The notes under the pieces were generated by a model. That model was not told the DNA's origin and made no database searches. It worked only from the letters and a program-made list of their open reading frames with translations. The position numbers and the translations under genes were made by a program. From Haloarcula sp. (lineage in GTDB: Archaea > Halobacteriota > Halobacteria > Halobacteriales > Haloarculaceae), in the NCBI GenBank assembly GCA_028275075.1, contig JAQCNK010000226.1, positions 1 to 5,812 on the forward strand: a DNA stretch of 5,812 bases. The letters are read 5' to 3'. Positions 1 through 5,475 of this stretch are shown piece by piece (positions within the stretch are counted from its first letter, which is position 1; every line of letters starts with the position of its first letter).

Positions 1-113
1 ACCGTCTCGAAGCCCGCATCACGAAGCGACTCTGCCTTGGCATCACCGACGCCGCTGATGTCGGTTAGTTCCTGAGCCTCGGCCGCCTCGTCGTTGGATT
101 CGTCGTCTGCCAT
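1..113 (-). CDS. rpl32e: Ribosomal protein eL32 (L32e), N-terminal fragment
   Basis: This is the start of a 50S subunit protein; only 37 complete codons fall in the window and the rest continues beyond base 1. The translation begins MADDESNDEA and continues through AEAQELTDISGVGDAKAESL. The segment ELTDISGVGDAKAESLRDAG (residues 15-34) looks like a helix-hairpin-helix motif with a G-V-G turn, which haloarchaeal L32e proteins carry as an N-terminal extension ahead of the conserved L32 core; the core itself is not visible here. The ATG overlaps the uL6 stop by one base (TGATG), and a good Shine-Dalgarno motif, GAGGTGA, lies 6 bases upstream inside uL6 (120-126). Position directly after uL6 is the expected place for eL32 in archaeal spc clusters. 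The assignment rests on this N-terminus and on gene order. Confidence 0.88.
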   Translation of the reverse strand, partial: MADDESNDEAAEAQELTDISGVGDAKAESLRDAGFET

Positions 114-649
114 CAGGCGTCACCTCGAGAGGGTTTCTGGGTGATGTACACCCCGTCTTGGAACACACGCACATCCTTGTCGTTGATGCGTGTGAGCTGT
201 TCGATGTCCGCGGCGGTCTGACCAACGGCCTCGATATCGGGGCCGGTGACGGTCAGTTCCTCGCCGTCGACCGACACGTCGGTCTCACCGTGGACGGTGG
301 TCCGACGCGCGGCCTTTTCGCCGAGGAAGTTCTCGATGACGACTTCGTCGCCCTCGACAGTGACCTGCATCGGGAAGTGAGAGTAGAAGACTTCCATCTC
401 GTACTCCCATCCCTCGGCAACGCCGTGGAACATGTTCTCGATGTGGCTCTCGAAGGTCCCGATGGTCGACATCGTCTTGGCGTCGTCCTCGTCGGACTCG
501 ACCGCGACAACGTCGTCCGTGACTGTGACGTCGATATCGGGATACCAGAGCCGACGTGTGACAGTCCCCTGCGGACCGTCGACCGTAAGGTCGAGATGGT
601 CCTGGGAGACGGACACGTCCTCCGGAATCTCCAGTGCTACTCGTGGCAT
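113..649 (-). CDS. rplF: 50S ribosomal protein uL6 (L6)
   Basis: A 178-residue uL6, full length for archaea. It is a primary 23S rRNA-binding protein near the factor-binding site and sarcin-ricin loop, built of two tandem similar alpha/beta domains. Visible features are the N-terminus MPRVALEIPEDVSVSQDHLD, the VDGPQGTVTR strand region of domain 1, and the C-terminal stretch IEQLTRINDKDVRVFQDGVY typical of archaeal and eukaryotic L6/L9. The chosen ATG lies 2 bases after the uS8 stop and gives the family's usual N-terminus. No Shine-Dalgarno motif is visible before it, so translation may depend on ribosomes finishing uS8. The C-terminal codons (SRGDA) contain the Shine-Dalgarno motif of eL32, whose ATG overlaps the TGA stop. 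A long open frame on the opposite strand (158-655) is only its antisense shadow. Confidence 0.97.
   Translation of the reverse strand: MPRVALEIPEDVSVSQDHLDLTVDGPQGTVTRRLWYPDIDVTVTDDVVAVESDEDDAKTMSTIGTFESHIENMFHGVAEGWEYEMEVFYSHFPMQVTVEGDEVVIENFLGEKAARRTTVHGETDVSVDGEELTVTGPDIEAVGQTAADIEQLTRINDKDVRVFQDGVYITQKPSRGDA
120..126 (-). promoter_or_regulatory. Shine-Dalgarno motif of eL32
   Basis: GAGGTGA on the minus strand, 6 bases before the eL32 ATG and inside the uL6 C-terminal codons (SRGDA). It supports the start of the partial eL32 gene. Confidence 0.78.
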
Positions 650-651
650 TG

Positions 652-1044
652 TTAGTACACGTACGCGATTACTTGGCCACCGACGCCTTCCTCGCGAGCC
701 TCGTAGTGGCTCATGATTCCGTGGCTGGTCGTCACGACGAGGGTCCCGTAGTCACGGGCGGGGAGGAACTGTTTCTCCCACTTCTCAAACTCGTCGGCGC
801 CCGCAGAGTAGCGGGGCTTGACCGGGCCACACTCGTTGATGGCTCCTTTCAGTTCGACCTCGAACTCACCGGCTTTGCCGTCGTCGACGAAACTGAATCC
901 GTCGATGTACCCGCGGTCATAGAAGACCTCGAGTACGCTACCGATCTCGTTCGAGGCGGGCGATACCGTCTGCTCCAGATGCCCGACGCTCTCGGCGTTA
1001 TCGAGTGCCGACAGTGCGTTGGCGAATGGGTCGTTTCCTGTCAT
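652..1044 (-). CDS. rpsH: 30S ribosomal protein uS8 (S8)
   Basis: A 130-residue uS8, the normal archaeal length. It binds the central domain of 16S rRNA early in 30S assembly; in bacteria its homologue also represses the spc operon, which cannot be judged here. The translation starts MTGNDPFANALSALDNAE and ends with the diagnostic C-terminal core GTLVVTTSHGIMSHYEA (residues 100-116), followed by VGGQVIAYVY. A longer reading from an ATG at 1102-1104 would add 20 residues but would run deep into uS14 and has no counterpart in the family, so the ATG at 1042-1044 is chosen. It lies 2 bases after the uS14 stop (TAACCATG). No Shine-Dalgarno motif precedes it, suggesting reinitiation by ribosomes that have just finished uS14. 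Confidence 0.97.
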   Translation of the reverse strand: MTGNDPFANALSALDNAESVGHLEQTVSPASNEIGSVLEVFYDRGYIDGFSFVDDGKAGEFEVELKGAINECGPVKPRYSAGADEFEKWEKQFLPARDYGTLVVTTSHGIMSHYEAREEGVGGQVIAYVY

Positions 1045-1046
1045 GG

Positions 1047-1214
1047 TTAGCTGTACTTGTTGAAGCCCATGCCTCGGGAGATCTCCCGGAAGCACTGGCG
1101 ACACAGCCAGATATCGTACTTGCCGACGAGCCCCTGCTCGCGCCCGCAGCGCTGGCAGGACTCGAGCTGGCCCGTACGCTCGTCTTCGGCCTGTTGTGTT
1201 TCACTTTCGCTCAT
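1047..1214 (-). CDS. rpsN: 30S ribosomal protein uS14, zinc-binding type
   Basis: A 55-residue gene, short enough to be missed by length-limited gene finding. It encodes the zinc-ribbon form of S14, part of the 30S head next to uS3 and uS19. The translation begins [18 protein letters not shown] and carries four cysteines at residues 20, 23, 38 and 41 in a CxxC-X14-CxxC pattern (CQRCG and CRQCF), followed by the family ending [13 protein letters not shown]. The first ~18 residues form an acidic haloarchaeal N-terminus. The ATG overlaps the uL5 stop as ATGA and is preceded by a strong GAGGTGA motif 4 bases upstream. uS8 begins 2 bases after its TAA. With all four zinc ligands intact and the expected place between uL5 and uS8, the call is secure. 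Confidence 0.97.
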   Translation of the reverse strand: MSESETQQAEDERTGQLESCQRCGREQGLVGKYDIWLCRQCFREISRGMGFNKYS

Positions 1215-1744
1215 TCGCTCACCTCAACATCGAAGGTCGACTCGATGAACGCGACCGCGTCGGCCGGGTTGAGTCGATGGTTCGAGGGAATCGAGCGGGA
1301 CGCCTTGTCCCGCTTGGCGACGCGATAGCCCGGGCGGACGAGATTAACAGTGACGTCCAGCCCGTAGATTCCGATGCTCGGGTCGTACTCCTGGCTCGGG
1401 AACTCGGTGTGTTCCTCGACGCCGAAGCTGAAGTTACCGGTGTCGTCGAACTGGCTCTCGGCCAGGTCGGCAAGCGGCAGCGCGGTTTCGAGGAACGCCG
1501 TGGCGTCGTCGCCACGTAGCGTGACCTTCGCACCGATGGGGTCGCCCTCGCGGATCTCGAACTCGCCGACGGTCCGCTTGGCTCGCGTCCGAACCGGTGT
1601 CTGGCCCGTGATTTCGCCGATAATGTCCTCGGCGTTGGCGAGGTCCTGGCCACCGTGGCCGATACCCATGTGGACGACGACTTTCTCGGTGCTCGGTTCG
1701 CGCATCTCGTGGAAGTCGGCCCCGGATTCGCTATCGGAGCTCAT
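1211..1744 (-). CDS. rplE: 50S ribosomal protein uL5 (L5)
   Basis: A 177-residue uL5, the length expected for haloarchaea. It binds 5S rRNA and helix 84 of 23S rRNA in the central protuberance and contacts uS13 and P-site tRNA. Visible hallmarks are [20 protein letters not shown] near the N-terminus (residues 11-30), the [20 protein letters not shown] region, [19 protein letters not shown] in the middle, and the conserved block [20 protein letters not shown] followed by the C-terminal ending STFDVEVSE. The start is fixed by the ATGA overlap with the eS4 stop and by an AGGTGAT Shine-Dalgarno motif 5 bases upstream, written in the last codons of eS4. Its own C-terminal codons (VEVSE) hold the motif for uS14. 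There is no sign of truncation or frameshift. Confidence 0.98.
   Translation of the reverse strand: MSSDSESGADFHEMREPSTEKVVVHMGIGHGGQDLANAEDIIGEITGQTPVRTRAKRTVGEFEIREGDPIGAKVTLRGDDATAFLETALPLADLAESQFDDTGNFSFGVEEHTEFPSQEYDPSIGIYGLDVTVNLVRPGYRVAKRDKASRSIPSNHRLNPADAVAFIESTFDVEVSE
1219..1225 (-). promoter_or_regulatory. Shine-Dalgarno motif of uS14
   Basis: GAGGTGA on the minus strand, 4 bases before the uS14 ATG, matches the haloarchaeal anti-Shine-Dalgarno complement GGAGGTGATCC. It lies inside the last codons of uL5 (VEVSE). It supports the ATG at 1212-1214 for this very short gene. Confidence 0.8.
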
Positions 1745-2475
1745 TCGTCATCACCTGTGAAGTTCTCGTCGATGACAACGACATACTCCTCAACGGTCTC
1801 GAAGCCACCGGCGGCCGCGCCGCCCTCCGAGTCAGCCTCGTCGTCGTCCTGGGAGACCAGCACGTTGTTCTGTGCCGACCCCGGCGTCACTTGAATCTCC
1901 TCGACCGTGCCGATCTCGCCCGCGTGGGCGCCATCGACGGCCGTGACGAGTGCGCCCTCTTCGTACTCGAAGTGGGCGATAACGTCGCTCGTCTCGTTGT
2001 CGACGACGATGGAGTCGCCGCCTGCATACTGGTCGCCGTCCTCGACGATGAGCGTTTCACCGTCGTGGAGACCCAGTTGGACGTCGCCGCCGGCGACGTG
2101 GCTCTTGGTGACAATCTTCCCGAGTTTGGACTCGGCGGCGTCGGCCTCGATGGGCGTCAGCGCCAGTCGGCCGCCCTCGCCGGGGAAGACGCGGTAGTAC
2201 TCCTCACGCTGGGTGAAGGCGAGGATGTCGAACATCCCGACTGGCCGTTCCTCGTCGGAGACCGCCTTCCCGTTGATGAGGACGTTGTCCTCGTTGAGCG
2301 CGTAGCGCGCTTCCTTTCGGTTGTCGGCGTAGCCAAGCACGTCCCGCAGGACGATGAGCAGGGGGACCCCCGACTCACCGTGCGGGCCGGCACCGGCCTT
2401 GACCGTAAACGTTGCCGTCTTGCGCTCGACGGGCCAGCTGTTTGGCACCGACAGGCGTTTTTGATGGTTGCTCAT
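1741..2475 (-). CDS. rps4e: 30S ribosomal protein eS4 (S4e)
   Basis: A 244-residue eS4, an archaeal/eukaryotic 30S body protein that is not homologous overall to bacterial S4. The N-terminus reads [20 protein letters not shown]. An S4-like RNA-binding region follows at roughly residues 43-100 ([20 protein letters not shown]). A central domain contains [20 protein letters not shown], and a KOW-like segment lies around residues 174-205 ([18 protein letters not shown]). The C-terminal strand [15 protein letters not shown] is the usual family ending. Between the KOW region and this strand is an acidic then Gly/Ala-rich segment (residues 210-224), which makes the protein about ten residues longer than the haloarchaeal version I recall. 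The ATG overlaps the uL24 stop as ATGA, and GGAGG lies 10 bases upstream. Confidence 0.97.
   Translation of the reverse strand: MSNHQKRLSVPNSWPVERKTATFTVKAGAGPHGESGVPLLIVLRDVLGYADNRKEARYALNEDNVLINGKAVSDEERPVGMFDILAFTQREEYYRVFPGEGGRLALTPIEADAAESKLGKIVTKSHVAGGDVQLGLHDGETLIVEDGDQYAGGDSIVVDNETSDVIAHFEYEEGALVTAVDGAHAGEIGTVEEIQVTPGSAQNNVLVSQDDDEADSEGGAAAGGFETVEEYVVVIDENFTGDDE
1750..1756 (-). promoter_or_regulatory. Shine-Dalgarno motif of uL5
   Basis: AGGTGAT on the minus strand, 5 bases before the uL5 ATG. It is encoded by the terminal TGD codons of eS4 and supports the ATGA overlap start. Confidence 0.8.
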
Positions 2476-2834
2476 GCGGTATCATCCTCCGATTCGAGAC
2501 GCGCCTCGCGGCGGTCGTCCTCGGTGTTCAGGTCCGTGACCCGAACGTTTGAGGTGTCAAGCGGGCGGGGAACTTCCTCGCCGTCGGTGGTCTCGAGGGT
2601 GACGTCTTCCACGTGGATGACGGCATCCGAGAGATCGACTGTGAGGACCTCGCCTTCGTCGCCGGCGTAGTCGCCACGGAGCACCTCGACGGTGTCCCCG
2701 GCGTTGACACGGACGTTGCGCTGGCCGTACTCCTCGCGGAGCTCCTCGGCGAGCGTGGCCCGCACCTGCTTGTGTCGCTTGTGCAGCGGGGCGTCCCGTT
2801 GACTCGTTCGCTGTTTGTCTGGTTGCTGTGTCAT
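2472..2834 (-). CDS. rplX: 50S ribosomal protein uL24 (L24)
   Basis: A 120-residue archaeal uL24 (eukaryotic L26 type), an assembly-initiating 23S rRNA-binding protein near the peptide exit. The N-terminal 30 residues are basic and typical of the archaeal form ([20 protein letters not shown], then [20 protein letters not shown]). A KOW motif follows at about residues 43-75 ([20 protein letters not shown]). The ending is acidic ([10 protein letters not shown]) and contains the GGAGG motif used by eS4. The ATG is 4 bases after the uL14 stop. No Shine-Dalgarno motif is visible upstream, so it may be translated by reinitiation after uL14. The start is supported by the family-like N-terminus. Confidence 0.96.
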   Translation of the reverse strand: MTQQPDKQRTSQRDAPLHKRHKQVRATLAEELREEYGQRNVRVNAGDTVEVLRGDYAGDEGEVLTVDLSDAVIHVEDVTLETTDGEEVPRPLDTSNVRVTDLNTEDDRREARLESEDDTA

Positions 2835-2838
2835 TGGT

Positions 2839-3237
2839 CTATACGATCATCGTCGCTGCGGATGCGACACTCCCGAACCGTTCGGCGACTTCCCGCGAGA
2901 TTGGACCTTTGAGCTCGGTCCCGCGCGGGTCCTCGTTTTCGTCCACGATGACGGCCGCGTTGTCTTCGAACTTGAGGCGGGTGCCGTCCGGACGGCGGAT
3001 CGGCTTTCGCTGGCGGACGATAACGGCTTCGAGCACCTGGCGACGCATTTCGGGCGTCCCCTTGGTGACCGAGACCGTGATCTTATCGCCCAGCCCCGCC
3101 TTCGGATGGCGGTTCTTCGTCCCCGAGTAGCCGTGGACGGAGATGACTTTCAGCTGGCGTGCGCCGGTGTTGTCGGCACACGTAATCAGCGAGCCCTTCT
3201 CCAAGCCCTGGGTAACGTCGGCGTTCATCGCCTCCAT
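2839..3237 (-). CDS. rplN: 50S ribosomal protein uL14 (L14)
   Basis: A 132-residue uL14, one of the most conserved proteins here, lying at the subunit interface where it bridges 23S and 16S rRNA. Diagnostic segments are [20 protein letters not shown] (residues 14-33), [40 protein letters not shown], and [20 protein letters not shown], followed by the ending [12 protein letters not shown]. Archaeal uL14 usually starts MEAL or MEAM, so the ATG at 3235-3237 is preferred over the Met at residue 4. That ATG overlaps the uS17 stop (TAATG), and GGTGAG lies 5 bases upstream in the acidic tail of uS17. The TAG stop is followed by a 4-base gap before uL24. Confidence 0.98.
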   Translation of the reverse strand: MEAMNADVTQGLEKGSLITCADNTGARQLKVISVHGYSGTKNRHPKAGLGDKITVSVTKGTPEMRRQVLEAVIVRQRKPIRRPDGTRLKFEDNAAVIVDENEDPRGTELKGPISREVAERFGSVASAATMIV

Positions 3238-3575
3238 TATTGCTCACCGTCCTCGGTATCGTCGGCCACACTGACCACAACGTGGCTCTTCGTCTTCGAG
3301 AGCGGTCGACACTCTGCTATCGTGACCGTGTCACCGACCGCGAGGTCGAGACATTCGGGTGCGTGAGCCGGAACGCGGCTCCGCCGCTTCATAAAGCGGT
3401 CGTATTTCGGCACCTTCACGTCATACTCGCGTTCGACGACGACGGTCTTCGCCATATCAGTGGAAGCGACCTCTCCGTTCAGTGTCTGCCCGCGCACGGA
3501 GAGCTCTCCGTGGAAGGGGCAGTTCTGGTCGGAGCAGGTCGTTTCCGGTTCCTGTACGTTCAGTCCTAGCGCCAT
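3237..3575 (-). CDS. rpsQ: 30S ribosomal protein uS17 (S17)
   Basis: A 112-residue archaeal uS17, an OB-fold 16S rRNA-binding protein of the 30S body. The N-terminus [20 protein letters not shown] is the archaeal form and is longer than in bacteria. It contains Cys14, Cys19 and His22 in [10 protein letters not shown], possibly metal ligands (inference). The core reads [20 protein letters not shown], then [20 protein letters not shown] and [19 protein letters not shown], the usual S17 signature region. The tail DDTEDGEQ is acidic and contains the uL14 Shine-Dalgarno motif. The ATG lies inside the last codons of Rnp1 (10-base overlap) and is preceded 5 bases upstream by AGGTGAT. Confidence 0.98.
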   Translation of the reverse strand: MALGLNVQEPETTCSDQNCPFHGELSVRGQTLNGEVASTDMAKTVVVEREYDVKVPKYDRFMKRRSRVPAHAPECLDLAVGDTVTIAECRPLSKTKSHVVVSVADDTEDGEQ

Positions 3576-3853
3576 TTGGAATCACCTGCGTTCGCTGTGC
3601 GTCGGGCGGGACGGTCGACGAGTCGCTCACCCGCCACCTGAACACGCTGTCCAGACGGCAGGTCGAACGCGAACGTCGCATCCGCCTTCGGCACGTGCCA
3701 CACCCGAGTGTCTCGCTCGATGGTCAGCAGCTGTGTCGTCTCCAAGACGACGCGGCCGCTGATACCACTGGCGTCCGGGTTGGACGCCGCGACGACCTCG
3801 ACGTCGAGGCCGACGATTTCGTGTCGCGTGAGTGTCTCGGGTGTCAGTGGCAT
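3566..3853 (-). CDS. rnp1: Ribonuclease P protein component 1 (Rnp1, Rpp29/Pop4 family)
   Basis: A 95-residue protein of the archaeal Rpp29 family, a subunit of RNase P, the RNA enzyme that removes 5' leaders from pre-tRNAs. The family has an Sm-like barrel and is known to pair with Rpp21. The sequence shows the expected N-terminus [20 protein letters not shown], the central strand [20 protein letters not shown] (residues 31-50), and [20 protein letters not shown] (51-70), ending near [12 protein letters not shown]. Its place between uL29 and uS17 is the standard archaeal arrangement and strongly supports the call. The ATG overlaps the uL29 stop (TAATG), and GGAGG lies 7 bases upstream. Its last codons overlap the first codons of uS17 in another frame by 10 bases. 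Confidence 0.95.
   Translation of the reverse strand: MPLTPETLTRHEIVGLDVEVVAASNPDASGISGRVVLETTQLLTIERDTRVWHVPKADATFAFDLPSGQRVQVAGERLVDRPARRTANAGDSKWR
3581..3587 (-). promoter_or_regulatory. Shine-Dalgarno motif of uS17
   Basis: AGGTGAT on the minus strand, followed by TCCAA and the uS17 ATG. The match to the 16S rRNA tail complement is one of the longest in the window, continuing as AGGTGATTCC. It lies within Rnp1 codons AGDS and decides the start that gives the 10-base overlap. Confidence 0.8.
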
Positions 3854-4071
3854 TATTCGTCCTCCGACTGGAGGTCGCCTTCTTCGCCCTGAATCGTCTT
3901 GATTCGGGCGATGGCTTTCTTCAGTTCCTTGATGCGGCCCGGATTATCCGGGGCGCCGCCCGCAGCCAGCGTAGCGCGAGCGTTGAGTAGCTCCGTCTTG
4001 AGATCCTCGAGTTCCGCCGACCGCTCAGCGGGCGTCATGTCTCGGATCTCCTGGACGCGGAGGACAGCCAT
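3853..4071 (-). CDS. rpmC: 50S ribosomal protein uL29 (L29)
   Basis: A 72-residue uL29, a small helical-hairpin protein beside the peptide exit, next to uL23, where nascent-chain factors dock. The translation starts [20 protein letters not shown]. The first helix reads [20 protein letters not shown], the turn carries [20 protein letters not shown], and the end is acidic ([10 protein letters not shown]). The length and the [16 protein letters not shown] segment are typical of archaeal L29. The ATG overlaps the uS3 stop by one base (TAATG), with GGAGG 10 bases upstream inside the uS3 tail. Its own tail encodes the GGAGG used by Rnp1. Confidence 0.97.
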   Translation of the reverse strand: MAVLRVQEIRDMTPAERSAELEDLKTELLNARATLAAGGAPDNPGRIKELKKAIARIKTIQGEEGDLQSEDE

Positions 4072-5012
4072 TACTGCTCAGCCTCCTCTTCGCCGTCCTC
4101 GCGGCTGTCGCCGCTCGAACTGTCCGCGGACTCGCCGTCCGCGCTATCCATCTCGTCCATGAGCTCCTCGGCTTCGGCCTCGACGTCGTCGTCGAGTTCC
4201 TCATCGACGGCGTCTTCGAGTTCGTCGACATCGACATCCTCGACATCATCGTCGGTGGGGACGTCGACTTCTTCCTCGATGACTTCCTCGTCGACCTCGG
4301 TAGCGGTATCGTCAGCGGCCTCGTCGGGCTCGCTGTCCTCGGCCTCGTCGGGCTCGCCTTCGAGGAGTTCCTCGACGGACTCGCCGTCAGTATCGGCGAC
4401 GTAGTCCTCGACTTCGACATCGTCGTAGATCTCGAAGTCGTCGGGTAGCTGCGCGTTCGGCGGGATGATCTTCACGCGCACGCCGATGGTGCCGAGCTTC
4501 ATCACGGCGACGCCGACACCGCTGTCGACGATATCCTCGGCGGGTTCACCGTTGTGCTTGATGTAGCCGCGGTTGAACTTCTCGACGCGCGAGCGCGCAC
4601 CGGTAACCTTCCCGGAGAGGACGATCTCGGCGCCTTTGGCGCCCGACTCCATGATTCGGTCGATGGTGGTGTGACCGGCCTTGCGGAAGTACCAGCCACG
4701 CTCGAGGGCGTTGCCCAGGCGGTCCGCGACGATGCGGGCGTTGAGGTCCGGCTCCTCGACTTCCTGCACATCGATCTGTGGGTCTTCGAGGTTGAACCGA
4801 TCCTCGAGTTCCGTCGTGATCTTCCGGATGTTCTTCCCGCCCTTGCCGATGACCATCCCTGGTTTCTCGGCTTTGAGGACGATTTGTGTTCCCATCGGGG
4901 TCTTGGCGACATCCATGCCGCCGTAGCCCGCGCGGCCGAGTTCCTCTGCGAAGAACTCGTCGATCTGGGTCCGCTGGAGTCCATCCTCGATGAACTGCTG
5001 TTCGTCGGCCAT
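4071..5012 (-). CDS. rpsC: 30S ribosomal protein uS3 (S3) with long acidic C-terminal tail
   Basis: A 313-residue uS3, part of the 30S head at the mRNA entry. The N-terminal half holds a type II KH domain with the GKGG loop at residues 56-59 ([20 protein letters not shown]). The C-terminal S3 domain includes [20 protein letters not shown] and the signature [20 protein letters not shown] (residues 165-184). From about residue 191 to the end, ~120 residues are almost all Asp, Glu, Ser, Ala, Val and Thr, a haloarchaeal feature absent from bacterial S3 (about 230 residues). An eight-residue unit is duplicated in the tail (residues 220-235). The ATG overlaps the uL22 stop (TAATG), with GGAGGT 9 bases upstream. 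A long open frame on the plus strand across this gene is an antisense shadow. Confidence 0.98.
   Translation of the reverse strand: MADEQQFIEDGLQRTQIDEFFAEELGRAGYGGMDVAKTPMGTQIVLKAEKPGMVIGKGGKNIRKITTELEDRFNLEDPQIDVQEVEEPDLNARIVADRLGNALERGWYFRKAGHTTIDRIMESGAKGAEIVLSGKVTGARSRVEKFNRGYIKHNGEPAEDIVDSGVGVAVMKLGTIGVRVKIIPPNAQLPDDFEIYDDVEVEDYVADTDGESVEELLEGEPDEAEDSEPDEAADDTATEVDEEVIEEEVDVPTDDDVEDVDVDELEDAVDEELDDDVEAEAEELMDEMDSADGESADSSSGDSREDGEEEAEQ
4316..4357. repeat. 18-base direct repeat in the uS3 acidic tail
   Basis: An 18-base sequence is repeated exactly at 4316-4333 and 4340-4357, a 24-base period in frame with uS3. It encodes EPDEAEDS followed by EPDEAADD (residues 220-235). The period of eight codons suggests a slippage duplication in a low-complexity acidic coding region, not a separate element. 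Confidence 0.75.
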
Positions 5013-5473
5013 TATCCTTCGACCTCCTCGAGGATGAGTTCGACATCGACCTGCGTGGAGTTCCAGGCTGATGCCCGGCCCATCGCACGCGGTTTGCGAC
5101 CCTGTGACTCGCCGACCTTGTGGGCGGCGACGTGCATTATCTCCATGGCCTCACCGTCGAAGCCCTGGTGGTCTGCGTTACCGATGGCGTTTTCGAGCAG
5201 GTCCTGGAAGGCCTCGCTGGCCTTCTTCGGGAACCGACCGGCGTCCCACCCGTCGACCTTCGACTTGTGGCCGACACCGGAGTTGTGCTGTTTGAACGCG
5301 ACCGGCTGGTCACCGGCGATAACCGAATCGAGGAACTCGATGGCGTCGCCGGCCGGCATGCCCTTTATCTCGCGGGCGATGGCCTTGCTATGCTTGATGC
5401 TCATCTGCCGCTCCCGAAGCATCGCTTTCGCAGTTGCGTCCGGGTCGGCGTCGACTGAGTAGCTGATTCCCAT
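5012..5473 (-). CDS. rplV: 50S ribosomal protein uL22 (L22)
   Basis: A 153-residue uL22, the usual archaeal length and longer than the ~110 residues of bacteria. The globular part sits on the subunit surface and an extended hairpin lines the peptide exit tunnel. Visible marks are MGISYSVDADPDATAKAMLR, the helix KHSKAIAREIKGMPAGDAIE, and the archaeal insert GVGHKSKVDGWDAGRFPKKA. The tunnel hairpin corresponds to residues ~121-137 (GESQGRKPRAMGRAS), followed by the final strand QVDVELILEE. The ATG is 2 bases downstream of the uS19 TAA. No Shine-Dalgarno motif is visible before it, so coupling to uS19 translation is likely. The ending EEVEG provides the Shine-Dalgarno motif of uS3. Confidence 0.97.
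   Translation of the reverse strand: MGISYSVDADPDATAKAMLRERQMSIKHSKAIAREIKGMPAGDAIEFLDSVIAGDQPVAFKQHNSGVGHKSKVDGWDAGRFPKKASEAFQDLLENAIGNADHQGFDGEAMEIMHVAAHKVGESQGRKPRAMGRASAWNSTQVDVELILEEVEG
5022..5027 (-). promoter_or_regulatory. Shine-Dalgarno motif of uS3
   Basis: GGAGGT on the minus strand, 9 bases before the uS3 ATG, encoded by the terminal EEVEG codons of uL22. Confidence 0.72.
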
Positions 5474-5475
5474 GA

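Noticed and set aside
1045..1104. Upstream ATG extending uS8 by 20 residues
   Set aside because: The extension would overlap most of the end of uS14 and has no counterpart in uS8; the ATG at 1042-1044 gives the standard 130-residue protein.
1891..2670. Plus-strand open frame of about 260 codons opposite eS4 and uL24
   Set aside because: Antisense shadow of conserved genes, with no Shine-Dalgarno motif or independent support.
4081..4420. Repetitive tcg/ctc-rich stretch resembling a repeat array
   Set aside because: It is explained by GAC/GAG codons of the acidic uS3 tail; units are irregular and coding, with no CRISPR-like repeat and spacer structure.
4554..5462. Plus-strand open frame of about 300 codons opposite uS3 and uL22
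   Set aside because: It is antisense to two unmistakable ribosomal genes and spans their junction; long antisense frames are expected in GC-rich haloarchaeal DNA. It resembles no family I recognise.
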